Shown: one piece after another, positions 19,900-29,412 of the stretch
Layout of the letters: the number at the start of each line of letters is the position of its first letter
Position numbering within the stretch: the first letter of the stretch is position 1
Assembly: GCA_024639515.1 (NCBI GenBank)
Contig: JAHEIG010000003.1
Coordinates: 1 to 64,000, forward strand
Reading direction: 5' to 3'
Origin: Rhodobiaceae bacterium
GTDB taxonomy: Bacteria; Pseudomonadota; Alphaproteobacteria; RS24
DNA length: 64,000 nt
Made by a program: the position numbers and the translations under genes
Notes under the pieces: generated by a model
What the model saw: only the letters and a program-made list of their open reading frames with translations
Database searches by the model: none
Told to the model about the DNA's origin: nothing

Positions 19900-21279
19900 T
19901 CACGTTTTCGCAACACTGGCCAGCCGCCGCCACGCCATCGCTGTGGCGATATCGCTGCGACCAATTTCTGCCCGCGACGATAAATCTGCCAGCGTAAGTG
20001 CCACCCGCAAGATGCGGTTAAAGCCGCGCGCCGTCACCGCGCTTTCTTCGACCAGATGATCGAGAATGCCCTGACCGGCTTGGTCGGGGCGGGCGGTGGC
20101 GCGCAGGCGGTCACCATCGAGCCGAGCATTGAGGCAACCTTGCCGGTCGATCTGGCGTTGCCGTGCCGCCACCACACGCGCCGCAATCTCAGCGCTGTTC
20201 TCGCCTTTTTCATCGCCAATCATTTTCGCCAGCGACACGGGCGGCACATCAATGCGAATATCAAAGTGGTCGAGCAGCGGGCCGGACACGCGGGCGAGGT
20301 AATCTTGCCGACACAAGGGGAGGCGGTGGCACGCCAAATCGGCATCATCGGCATGCCCACAGCGGCATGGGTTCATCGCCGCCACCAATTGAAACTGCGC
20401 CTGATAGCTGACATGAGCATCGGCCCGCGCCACCTCAACGCGGCCTGTTTCTATCGGCTGGCGCAAAGCATCCAAGGCTTGGTGCGAGAACTCGGGCAAT
20501 TCATCGAGAAACAAAACCCCCGTATGGGCCAAGGAAATCTCGCCCGGCTTGGCCAGACGTCCGCCACCAACCAATGCCGCCAAACTGGCCGAATGATGCG
20601 GCGCGCGAAACGAGCGCTGATTGGCCATGCGCACCCCGCCACGGCGACTGGACAGGCTTTCAATAATACTGATTTCCAAACGCTCCGCCGGTGACAAGGT
20701 CGGCAACAAGCTGGGCAGGCGCGCCGCCAGCATGGATTTTCCTGCCCCGGGCGGGCCGCTCATCAATAAGTTATGGCCACCTGCCGCGGTCACCTCCAGG
20801 GCCAAACGCGATTGCTGCTGGCCGCGAATATCGGCCATGTCCGGATGCGGGGTTTCTGGAGCCGGATCCTCAGGCGCCGGTGGTGGTAACAATTGGCTGC
20901 CGCGCAAATGATTAATCGCCTGCAGAATATCCGGCGCCGCGACAATCCCCGGTTGCTCGCCCATCACCACATGGCCATCAATATCAGCCTGCGCCAAGCC
21001 GCCCATAGAGACAATCAAGCCAAGCGCGATGGGCAAATCATAATGGCTGCCTTCTTTCGGCAAATCGGCTGGTGACAAATTAATCGTGATGCGCTCATGC
21101 GGCAGGCCGAGACCAATCGCCGCCAATGCAGACCGCACCCGCTCGCGGCTTTCGGCAACCGATTTATCGGGCAGGCCGACAACCGTGAAAGCGTTCTGCC
21201 CCGGTGCCAGATGCACTTGCACATCAATCGGCAAGGCCTCGACGCCGCTAAAAGCTATTGTTTGAATATGCGCAACCAT
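19900..21279 (-). CDS. comM: YifB/ComM family Mg-chelatase-like AAA ATPase
   Basis: VVGLPDKSVAESRERVRSAL, SGPPGAGKSMLAARLPSLLP, FLDELPEFSHQALDALRQPIETG, NPCRCGH. Confidence 0.94.
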   Translation of the reverse strand: MVAHIQTIAFSGVEALPIDVQVHLAPGQNAFTVVGLPDKSVAESRERVRSALAAIGLGLPHERITINLSPADLPKEGSHYDLPIALGLIVSMGGLAQADIDGHVVMGEQPGIVAAPDILQAINHLRGSQLLPPPAPEDPAPETPHPDMADIRGQQQSRLALEVTAAGGHNLLMSGPPGAGKSMLAARLPSLLPTLSPAERLEISIIESLSSRRGGVRMANQRSFRAPHHSASLAALVGGGRLAKPGEISLAHTGVLFLDELPEFSHQALDALRQPIETGRVEVARADAHVSYQAQFQLVAAMNPCRCGHADDADLACHRLPLCRQDYLARVSGPLLDHFDIRIDVPPVSLAKMIGDEKGENSAEIAARVVAARQRQIDRQGCLNARLDGDRLRATARPDQAGQGILDHLVEESAVTARGFNRILRVALTLADLSSRAEIGRSDIATAMAWRRLASVAKT

Positions 21280-21392
21280 TGTTTTTCTTCTTTAATCGAC
21301 CTTAGGCACATTCTCTTTGACGAACAAGCTTTATGGCCAACAGCTGCGCCGGGCGCCGCGTCAACAAAAACAACAGGGCTGAAAATGTGCGG

Positions 21393-22334
21393 CTAAGCGC
21401 GGCGTGCCTCAATCGCGTCCCAAATCAGGGCGCCAATATCAGGCCCGCCAAAGGCTTGGATTTCACGAATACAGGTCGGCGAGGTGACGTTAATCTCCGT
21501 CAGATGCTCGCCAATAATATCAATGCCAGCAAAAATAATTCCCAGCTCGCGCAGGCGCGGGCCAATAGCGGCGGCGATTTCCAAATCGCGGTCGCTCAGG
21601 CCAATGGCTTCTGGCGTGCCGCCAACATGCACATTGGCGCGGGCATCGCCCTCAGCCGGGATGCGGTTAAGCGCGCCGACGGCTTCACCTTCAACGAGGA
21701 TGACCCGCTTATCACCGGCCCGCACATCGGGCAGATATTGTTGCGCGATCACCGGCTCGCGGCTATCGGTCAAAAACATATCCAATAGCGAACCGAAATT
21801 TTCGTCGCCCTGACGGACCCGGAAAATACCGGCCCCGCCATTGCCGAATACCGGCTTCAAAATAACATCGCCAAATTCTTGGCGGAAATTCTCCAACGCG
21901 GCGCGGTCGCGGGTCATTAAGGTCGGCGGCAGCAGGCCAGCAAACTCGACGGGGAAAATTTTCTCCGGCGCATTGCGCACCGAGGCCGGATCATTAACCA
22001 CCAATGTGTGCGGGTGCACGCGCTCGAGAAAATGCGTCGCCGAAATATAATGCATGTCAAAAGGCGGGTCTTGCCGCATCAGGATGACATCGACATCGCG
22101 CAAATTGGTCACCACCGCCTCGCCCAATTGATAATGCGCGCCAATTTCATCGGCCACTTTCAAAGGTTGAATGGCGGCGCTGACATCGCCATCGCGCATG
22201 GCCAGGCGGTCTGGCTCGTAGTAGAATAAGTCATGGCCGCGCTTTTGCGCTTCCAGCGCCAGCGCGAAACTCGTGTCGCCACGAATATCAATGCCGCTTA
22301 TCGGGTCCATTTGCAGGGCAACACGCAAAACCAT
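21393..22334 (-). CDS. gshB: Glutathione synthetase
   Basis: ATP-grasp protein: [72 protein letters not shown] extends to 22424; start taken at [11 protein letters not shown]. Confidence 0.94.
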   Translation of the reverse strand: MVLRVALQMDPISGIDIRGDTSFALALEAQKRGHDLFYYEPDRLAMRDGDVSAAIQPLKVADEIGAHYQLGEAVVTNLRDVDVILMRQDPPFDMHYISATHFLERVHPHTLVVNDPASVRNAPEKIFPVEFAGLLPPTLMTRDRAALENFRQEFGDVILKPVFGNGGAGIFRVRQGDENFGSLLDMFLTDSREPVIAQQYLPDVRAGDKRVILVEGEAVGALNRIPAEGDARANVHVGGTPEAIGLSDRDLEIAAAIGPRLRELGIIFAGIDIIGEHLTEINVTSPTCIREIQAFGGPDIGALIWDAIEARRA

Positions 22335-22411
22335 AGAAAGTCCTTTCACCGTCTGTGGCGACACTTTCCCCGAAATCGCGGCTTTGCTCAAGAGCCAAGA
22401 TGCGGTTTCTC

Positions 22412-22687
22412 TCAAAACCGCCAAACCGCTTTAAGATGGCGCGGCCAGCCAAACCGCCTCATGCCGATAAAATCGAACCGCCACACCATCTCCTGCGCGC
22501 CTTTATGGCGGGCCACGAAAGCCTGCGCCGCCGCGCCGATGCGTTGCCATTGGGTTGGCGATGAGGCGCTGCGCTTGCCGGCCGATATGCGATAGCCCTT
22601 CAGGCGTAAAACCCATGCCGCCAGTGTTTCAGCGTGACGGCCTGTCTTTTGCGCCTTTTGGCGCAGGTGCTTGTTGTTTTTGTTCAC
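22412..22687 (-). CDS. yraN: YraN/UPF0102-like protein lacking the central nuclease-core segment (possible pseudogene)
   Basis: N-terminal [25 protein letters not shown] and C-terminal [16 protein letters not shown]...WRFDFIGM...[11 protein letters not shown] match YraN flanks; the expected GEIDLIA...VFVEVK core is absent. Sits in the rsmI-yraN-gshB slot. Confidence 0.7.
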   Translation of the reverse strand: MNKNNKHLRQKAQKTGRHAETLAAWVLRLKGYRISAGKRSASSPTQWQRIGAAAQAFVARHKGAQEMVWRFDFIGMRRFGWPRHLKAVWRF

Positions 22688-23564
22688 CGTGTTCGGGGCT
22701 TTCTGCGGTCAAAAGAAGTGCGCGATTATAAACGATTTTGCGTTTCTGGTCGGTTTGCGCGGTCACGGCTTTCACCGCATCGCGCAGGCTCATGGTCTCG
22801 AGCGCCTTGTGCAATGCGGTATCAATCGCCGCCTCAAGCGCCTGCGCGTCTTGCGGCTGGGCGGCACGCGCGCCGACCATCACCACCAACTCACCGCGTG
22901 GCGGCGTGATTTCAAATTGCGCCGCGAGATCGCCTGCCGTGCCAAAAATGGTTTCTTCGAATTTCTTGGTCAATTCGCGCGCCACCGCCACCTCGCGCGG
23001 GCCGAGCACGGTGTCGATATCGGCCAATGTTTTAGCAGCTCGTTTGGCGCTTTCGAAAAACACCAGCGTGCCGTCATAGGCTTCGAGCTTGTGCAACGCC
23101 TTTTGGCGGGCCGCTTGTTTGGGCGGCAGAAAGCCGAAAAAACTAAATTGATCAGTCGCCAAGCCAGCAATGCTGAGCGCCGCAATCGGGGCCGACGGGC
23201 CGGGAATGGCGAACACCTCGTGGCCGGCAGCGCGGGCGGCGCGCACCAGCGGCATGCCGGGGTCAGAGATGAGCGGTGTGCCAGCATCGCTAATCAGCGC
23301 CACCGCCTCGCCTTGTTCGAGCTGGCGCAAAATACGCGGCCGCATTTCCTGCGCATTGTGTTCGTGATAGGCACGGCGCGGCGTGGCGATATTGTGCAAT
23401 GTCATCAGCTTGCCGCTGGTCCGCGTATCTTCGCAATAAATCACCGTGGCGGCGGATAAAATGTCCAACGCCCGCAAGGTGATGTCGCGCGCATTGCCGA
23501 GCGGCGTTGCCACAATATAGAGGCCAGCCGGTAGGCCGGTGGATTGAATGTCTGCGTCTCGCAT
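22629..23564 (-). CDS. rsmI: 16S rRNA (cytidine(1402)-2'-O)-methyltransferase
   Basis: LYIVATPLGNARDITLRALDIL, YCEDTRTSGKL, ALISDAGTPLISDPGMPLV, FFGFLPPK. Confidence 0.96.
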   Translation of the reverse strand: MRDADIQSTGLPAGLYIVATPLGNARDITLRALDILSAATVIYCEDTRTSGKLMTLHNIATPRRAYHEHNAQEMRPRILRQLEQGEAVALISDAGTPLISDPGMPLVRAARAAGHEVFAIPGPSAPIAALSIAGLATDQFSFFGFLPPKQAARQKALHKLEAYDGTLVFFESAKRAAKTLADIDTVLGPREVAVARELTKKFEETIFGTAGDLAAQFEITPPRGELVVMVGARAAQPQDAQALEAAIDTALHKALETMSLRDAVKAVTAQTDQKRKIVYNRALLLTAESPEHGEQKQQAPAPKGAKDRPSR

Positions 23565-23730
23565 GTGCCTAGAAAACGGCTGTTTTGCGTTTAAGGCAAG
23601 CCTAAAGGCGCACCTGTTCAGGCTAACGCATTTCTGCCTTATTTCTCAGGCAGGTTTACTTATGCTTGGCGGGCGGATAATTTGATCTGCAACAGGGTCT
23701 CCCGCGCACAGCCCAATCAGGAGTCATTCG

Positions 23731-25263
23731 GTGACAGCACGCCCCATATCCAACGCCCGCCAACCGCGCCGATTTATCCGGCCAATATTGCTGGTGACGG
23801 CGCTGGCCTTTGCCTTGGGGGCCTGCGCCGCGCCGTCCACTGATTATAGCCCGCGCTCAACCAACGCCCGCCCCGCCACATTGGCGCCGAAGCCGAACCA
23901 GAGACCGATTGTCCCGATTGATGTGCGCGACTTCCCGCCACCGTTTGAGCGCCCGCCTGGATCGGTGACGATTTCGCTCTTATTGCCAATGACCGACGCC
24001 CGCGACAATGTGCGGACCTTGGCGGCTGATTTGTTCAACGCCGCCCAGCTGGCGGTGTTTGACGCCGGTCAGCCGAATATTGTTATTCGCCTGCACGACA
24101 CGAAAGGCACGCCGCAAGGCGCCGAACATGCCGCCAAAGAAGCGGTGGCGGCTGAGGCCGATATTATTGTCGGGCCGCTTTTCGCGGACTCGGTGCGGTC
24201 CGTCGGCCCGGTGCTGGTCGGCCGCGATATTCCGGCATTGGTATTTTCCAATGACCGCACGGCGCGCACGCAAAATGTCTGGCTCTTGGGGTTTTTGCCA
24301 GAAGACAATATTAACCGAGTGATTATTGAGAGCATCTCGCAAGGGCTGACGCGGTTTGGCGCGCTGGTGCCGGAAGGCCCATATGGTGAGGTGCTGCTGC
24401 AACAATTCAGCAGCCGCGTGACCCGCTTTGGCGGCGAGATTATTCAAGCCGAGCGCTATCCGCCCGACGCCAAAGGCATGTTTGATCCGGTGCGCCGTCT
24501 GGCCCGCTTTGACCGCCGCACGCAAGCCCATGCGGATGAGCTGGCCCGGCTCACCGAAGAAGCCCGACGTCTGGCCGAGCCGGACACGCCAGATGAGGGT
24601 TTATTCTCCAGCCTGCGCGACAAAGCCCCCGAATTGGTCACCGCCTATGAGGAGCTGAAACGCTCCGAGACGTTGGGCGATATTCCCTATGATGTGGTGT
24701 TCATGCCAGAAGGTGGCTTGGCCCTGCGCAAGCTGGCGCCGCTGCTGCCTTATTTCGACATTGACCCGAAGCTGGTGAAATTTATCGGCTCTGGCCTGTG
24801 GGATGACCCGAAACTGTCGCAAGAACCACCGCTGCATGGCGGCTGGTACGCGGCCCCCGACCCGCAGCTTTGGGTCGGCTATCAGGCGCGCTATGAAAAG
24901 CTATTCGACCGCCCGGCGCCGCGCCTGTCGAGCATCTCTTATGACGCGGTTAGTCTGGCCATTCGTCTGTCAATGATTAACCCGATTGACCCATTCGCCC
25001 GCCAGTGGCTCACCGACCCGAACGGCTTTAGCGGGCTTGATGGAATTTTCCGCCTGACCCAAGGCGGCCTCAGCCAACGCGGCCTCGCCGTGCAACAAAT
25101 CGGCCCAAAAGCCCCGCGCACGGTCAGCCCGGCGGCGCAAAGTTTCGTGGTCTATGACCGCCGCCTGCAAGCCGCCGTCGCCTTGGCCGGCAGCCTGCAA
25201 GGAAACACCGCGCAAGCCGCATCACAAACCGACGCAGACGGCGCTACAATAATTCAGCAATAA
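23731..25263 (+). CDS. Penicillin-binding protein activator / LpoA-like lipoprotein (periplasmic binding-protein fold)
   Basis: GTG start; signal peptide with lipobox-like ALGACAAP; SLLLPMTDARDNVRTLAADLFNAAQLAVFD...GPLFADSVRSVGPVL. Confidence 0.82.
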   Translation: MTARPISNARQPRRFIRPILLVTALAFALGACAAPSTDYSPRSTNARPATLAPKPNQRPIVPIDVRDFPPPFERPPGSVTISLLLPMTDARDNVRTLAADLFNAAQLAVFDAGQPNIVIRLHDTKGTPQGAEHAAKEAVAAEADIIVGPLFADSVRSVGPVLVGRDIPALVFSNDRTARTQNVWLLGFLPEDNINRVIIESISQGLTRFGALVPEGPYGEVLLQQFSSRVTRFGGEIIQAERYPPDAKGMFDPVRRLARFDRRTQAHADELARLTEEARRLAEPDTPDEGLFSSLRDKAPELVTAYEELKRSETLGDIPYDVVFMPEGGLALRKLAPLLPYFDIDPKLVKFIGSGLWDDPKLSQEPPLHGGWYAAPDPQLWVGYQARYEKLFDRPAPRLSSISYDAVSLAIRLSMINPIDPFARQWLTDPNGFSGLDGIFRLTQGGLSQRGLAVQQIGPKAPRTVSPAAQSFVVYDRRLQAAVALAGSLQGNTAQAASQTDADGATIIQQ

Positions 25264-26425
25264 TATGGTCGAGCACCAAACGGCCTTGCGGCGTCGCCAC
25301 CAAATGGCTCGGCGTCAGCTGGATCAAGCCAGCCTCTTGCAGGCCGGCCAGCTTATCATTTTGCCCATCATCGAGCTGTAAACCGAGCTGTGAGAGGCGT
25401 TGTTTGGCGACGCCTTCGACCAAGCGCAGGCCGAGCATTAGTGCCTCGGCTTGGGTTTCCACTTCATCAAGGCGGTTATCCTCGGCCCAGCCATGGCCTT
25501 GCGCATCGACCTGCTGCAGCCATTGTTGCGGGGCGCGTGTGGCAATGGTGGCGCGGCGTCCGTGGGCATCACTCAAGCGGCCATGCGCGCCCGGCCCGAT
25601 ACCGAGATAATCATGGCCCTGCCAACTGCCGACATTGTGGCGACAAGCATGCCCGGGGCGGGCGTGGTTGGACACTTCATAAGCCGGCAGGCCAGCCTCG
25701 GCGCAGAGGGTTTGGGTTACTTCATAGAGGTCGACGGCGCTATCCTCGGCCGGGACTTCAAACCGACCCGCCGCGTAAAGCCGGTGAAACGGCGTGTCGG
25801 GTTCGATGGTCAATTGATACAGCGACACATGGTCGGGCTGCAACGCCAAGACCCGTTCAAGCTCGTCGCGCCACGCCGCCAAACTCTGGTCGGGGCGGGC
25901 ATAGATTAAATCCAACGACACGAAATCAAAAATCTCACGCGCCGCCGCATAGGCCTCCAGCGCATCACTGGCGCGATGGGTGCGGCCAAGAAACTTCAAC
26001 GCCGCGTCATCCAATGACTGCACACCGAGCGATAAGCGGGTGATGCCAGCCCCAGACAGGGCCGACAGTTGCTGATAGGCGGCGCTGACCGGATTGGCCT
26101 CGAGAGAAATTTCAGCATCGGCGGCAAGCCCCCAAAGCGCGTCGATTTCGGCGAGAATTTCAGCCACCAAGTCGGGCGGCATTAAAGACGGCGTGCCGCC
26201 GCCAAAAAACACCGTGTGCACCGGCCCGTCGGGGCGTTGGCTGGCGGCATAGCGCAATTCATCGCGATAGGCTTTGCGCCACGCATCGATCTGCAGCTCG
26301 CGCATCGGGTGCACATTGAAATCGCAATACGGGCATATGGCCGAGCAAAACGGCCAATGCAGATAAATACTCAGCTTGGGTAGGTCAGCCGCCAAAACAC
26401 TGCTCGACCAGTTGGATGAACGCAT
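25244..26425 (-). CDS. hemW: HemW family radical SAM heme chaperone / coproporphyrinogen III oxidase-like protein
   Basis: [22 protein letters not shown] (CxxxCxxC), [22 protein letters not shown] open to 26473; exact start uncertain. Confidence 0.93.
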   Translation of the reverse strand: MRSSNWSSSVLAADLPKLSIYLHWPFCSAICPYCDFNVHPMRELQIDAWRKAYRDELRYAASQRPDGPVHTVFFGGGTPSLMPPDLVAEILAEIDALWGLAADAEISLEANPVSAAYQQLSALSGAGITRLSLGVQSLDDAALKFLGRTHRASDALEAYAAAREIFDFVSLDLIYARPDQSLAAWRDELERVLALQPDHVSLYQLTIEPDTPFHRLYAAGRFEVPAEDSAVDLYEVTQTLCAEAGLPAYEVSNHARPGHACRHNVGSWQGHDYLGIGPGAHGRLSDAHGRRATIATRAPQQWLQQVDAQGHGWAEDNRLDEVETQAEALMLGLRLVEGVAKQRLSQLGLQLDDGQNDKLAGLQEAGLIQLTPSHLVATPQGRLVLDHIIAELL

Positions 26426-27002
26426 CGGCGCGATGCGAAATGGCGTGCTTGGCCTCTGGCTGCATTTCGCCAAAGGTCAGATCGCCGCCGAGCGGCAAGA
26501 ACATCGGGTCATAGCCAAACCCGTGAAGCCCACGCAGCGGCCACACTAATGTGCCATCCACCTTGCCTTCAAAACTTTCGACATGCCCGTCCGGCCACGC
26601 CAAAGACAGGGCGCAAATAAACGAGGCGGTGCGCGGCTCATCAGGTTTTTGCGCCAGCGCCATTTCGACCTTGTGCATGGCGAATTGGAAATCGCGCTCG
26701 CCGCTTGGCGTCTCGGCCCAGCGCGCCGAATAAATCCCAGGCGCCCCGTCCAGCGCATCAACCGCCAGACCACTATCATCGGCCAAAGCCGGTAGCCCGC
26801 TGACCGTCGCCGAGGCCAGCGCTTTCAATTCAGCATTGGCGATGAAAGTCAGGCCGGTTTCTTCCGGCTCCGCCAACCCCAAACTGCCAGCCCCTAGCGT
26901 TTCGACATTAAACGGCGCCAATAAATCGGCGATCTCGACCAGCTTGCCGCTATTATGTGAGGCAATTACGAGCTTCTCATCGGTGAATTGACGAACCGTC
27001 AT
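26385..27002 (-). CDS. rdgB: RdgB/HAM1 family non-canonical purine NTP pyrophosphatase
   Basis: [57 protein letters not shown]. Confidence 0.96.
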   Translation of the reverse strand: MTVRQFTDEKLVIASHNSGKLVEIADLLAPFNVETLGAGSLGLAEPEETGLTFIANAELKALASATVSGLPALADDSGLAVDALDGAPGIYSARWAETPSGERDFQFAMHKVEMALAQKPDEPRTASFICALSLAWPDGHVESFEGKVDGTLVWPLRGLHGFGYDPMFLPLGGDLTFGEMQPEAKHAISHRADAFIQLVEQCFGG

Positions 27003-27006
27003 CGTC

Positions 27007-27732
27007 TTACAGACCCACAGCCTGCTTCTGCAACGCCACCAATTCGGCGATGCCGTCTTTGGCCAGCTTCATCAGTTGCGCGAACTCGCCTTCGCCAAAA
27101 GCCGCGCCCTCAGCGGTGGCTTGGATTTCGACAATATCGCCCTTGCCGGTCATCACGAAATTGCCATCCGTATCGGCGACGCTGTCTTCGTCATAATCGA
27201 GGTCAGCTACTGGCAGGCCTTGATAAATCCCGCATGACAGGGCGGCGACCTGATCGCTGATGACGCCGTCGCCGACCTTGCCGGTTTCCTGCATCATCTT
27301 CACACACAGATAAAGCGCCACCCACGCGCCGGTAATCGACGCCGTGCGGGTGCCGCCATCGGCCTGAATGACATCGCAATCGAGGCTAATCTGGTTTTCG
27401 CCGAGCTTTTTCATATCAACCACGGCGCGCAGCGAACGACCAATCAGGCGTTGAATTTCTTGCGTCCGGCCCGACTGCTTGCCAGCATTGGCCTCGCGGC
27501 GCATACGCTCACCGGTCGAGCGCGGCAGCATGCCATATTCTGCCGTGACCCAGCCTTCACCGCGACCGCGCAACCATGGTGGCACGCGCTCCTCAAGGCT
27601 TGCGGTGCACAAAACATGGGTATCGCCAAATTTGATAAGGCACGAGCCTTCGGCGTGTTTCGACACATTGGTCTCGATAGAAACGGCGCGAAGTTGGGTG
27701 GCCTCACGGCCAGACGGACGGGTTACGGACAT
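27007..27732 (-). CDS. rph: Ribonuclease PH
   Basis: [66 protein letters not shown] open to 27786. Confidence 0.96.
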   Translation of the reverse strand: MSVTRPSGREATQLRAVSIETNVSKHAEGSCLIKFGDTHVLCTASLEERVPPWLRGRGEGWVTAEYGMLPRSTGERMRREANAGKQSGRTQEIQRLIGRSLRAVVDMKKLGENQISLDCDVIQADGGTRTASITGAWVALYLCVKMMQETGKVGDGVISDQVAALSCGIYQGLPVADLDYDEDSVADTDGNFVMTGKGDIVEIQATAEGAAFGEGEFAQLMKLAKDGIAELVALQKQAVGL

Positions 27733-27979
27733 ATATTTTCCTGTCTTTTGAAATGTAAATCTATTTGCTGCTTCCTGTGTAGCCAAATGCCAAGCCTCTC
27801 ACAAGGGGCGGCGGCGAAGAATTGACACGGCAAAAGCCATCACCGGCCCGCGCAACACGGATTATCCACCCCCCCCAGGGCGAATTATCCGCCACCCCCT
27901 AGGAATATGGCCCGCGAGCCCCTAAATAAAGCTCATGCGAAACGGCCACGCAATTGCTGGCTTGACGCGATAGGGATAG

Positions 27980-28642
27980 ATGATTAGGAAAAGCGCCATG
28001 ATGCAAGATGATGAACAAAACAAAGACGCCATGAGCGACGACACCGAAAACGCCAATGGCGCTTCTGAAGAACAAGTAGCGCAAGAGGCGCAGGCTGAAC
28101 AGGCGCAAGACGCGCACGGCGATGAAGCCAGCCCCGAGCAACTAACGGGCGACATTCCGCTCGACGAGATTTTGCCAGAGACGCCGAGCCTTGAAGACCA
28201 GCTGGCCGACGCTAATGACAAGCTGTTGCGGACACTGGCCGAACTAGAAAACACCCGCCGCCGCGCCGAACGCGACCGTGGCGAGGCGCTGAAATATGGC
28301 GCTGTCAGTTTTGCCCGCGACATGCTCAGCGTCTCAGACAATATGCAGCGCGCCCTGAAAGCAGTGGAAGATGTTGATGAGGGCGATTTTTCAGATGCCG
28401 CCAAAGCCATGTTGGAAGGCGTCGCCGCCACTGAGCGCGACCTGCAAGCCGGTCTGCAACGCCACAAAGTGATGCCGATTAACCCGATGGGCGAAAAATT
28501 CGACCCCAATCAGCACGAGGCTTTGTTTGAAGCCCCGGGCACCGGCCAGCCCGCCGGAACGATTATTGAGGTGGTTGAAATCGGCTATATGATGCAAGAG
28601 CGTCTTCTGCGTCCGGCCAAAGTCGGCATCGCCAAAGACTAA
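27980..28642 (+). CDS. grpE: Nucleotide exchange factor GrpE
   Basis: LLRTLAELENTRRRAERDRGEALKYG, MPINPMGEKFDPNQHEALFEAPG, GYMMQERLLRPAKVGIAKD. Start may be 27998. Confidence 0.95.
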   Translation: MIRKSAMMQDDEQNKDAMSDDTENANGASEEQVAQEAQAEQAQDAHGDEASPEQLTGDIPLDEILPETPSLEDQLADANDKLLRTLAELENTRRRAERDRGEALKYGAVSFARDMLSVSDNMQRALKAVEDVDEGDFSDAAKAMLEGVAATERDLQAGLQRHKVMPINPMGEKFDPNQHEALFEAPGTGQPAGTIIEVVEIGYMMQERLLRPAKVGIAKD

Positions 28643-28647
28643 ACGCC

Positions 28648-29289
28648 TCACGCAATCGGCGAGACGCGCCGCAAGGTGAGGTTAAGCCGCCCGCCTTCGG
28701 CAAAGGCCGGATATGCGGCCAGTGCCTGACTGCTGCCATAAAGGATGCGGTCGAGGCCGTGATAATGCAGCCGCGCCGCGCCGCCAAATACAAACACATC
28801 GCCATTGTGCAGCTTCATCGACTGGGTTGGGCCACGGCGTTTTGGGCCGCCCATGCGAAACACCGCGCTATCGCCCAGCGACAGCGATACCACCGGCGCC
28901 TCAAAAGCCTGCTCGTCGCGGTCTTGGTGCAGGCCCATTTTGGCCTTTGGCTTATCGTAATAATTCACCAGACAGCACTCCGGATCAGCCGGACAGCCGC
29001 TGACATCACGCCATAAATCAATCAGCATTTGCGGGATTTGCGGCCATGGCGCGCTGGTTTCGGGATGCGTCGGCTGGTAGCGATAGCCAGATTTATCCGA
29101 CACCCAACCGAGCGGGCCGAGATTACTCATCCGGATAGACCATGGCTGATTGGTGCGCGGCATGCGCGGAACGAAGAACGGCGCCTGTTGCAAACCCTCT
29201 TGCAGCGTCTCCAAAAAGGCGTTTTGCGCCTCACTACCCCAATATTCGGGGTAATAACGGGTACCTTCCCCCAATATGTTGTGGTTCAT
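28648..29289 (-). CDS. alkB: AlkB family alpha-ketoglutarate-dependent dioxygenase (DNA repair)
   Basis: LVNYYDKPKAKMGLHQDRDE (HxD), SLSLGDSAVFRMGG, LHNGDVFVFGGAARLHYHGLDRI, RLNLTLRRV. Confidence 0.93.
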   Translation of the reverse strand: MNHNILGEGTRYYPEYWGSEAQNAFLETLQEGLQQAPFFVPRMPRTNQPWSIRMSNLGPLGWVSDKSGYRYQPTHPETSAPWPQIPQMLIDLWRDVSGCPADPECCLVNYYDKPKAKMGLHQDRDEQAFEAPVVSLSLGDSAVFRMGGPKRRGPTQSMKLHNGDVFVFGGAARLHYHGLDRILYGSSQALAAYPAFAEGGRLNLTLRRVSPIA

Positions 29290-29318
29290 GTTTTTCGTCT
29301 TTCCTTTTTCAACCAGCC

Positions 29319-29350
29319 CTTGCAGGTCAGCCCTTCGCTCACTATATAAG
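29319..29350 (+). promoter_or_regulatory. Candidate sigma-32 (RpoH)-type heat-shock promoter of dnaK
   Basis: CTTG (29319-29322), 18 bp spacer, ACTATATAAG (29341-29350); resembles the alphaproteobacterial RpoH pattern CTTG-N17/18-CYTATNT. 63 bp upstream of the dnaK ATG. Confidence 0.5.
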
Positions 29351-29412
29351 GTGCAATTGCAAAACGGCGAACACGCCACCAAAACCAAACCCGACCACAT
29401 AGCGAGGCAATA

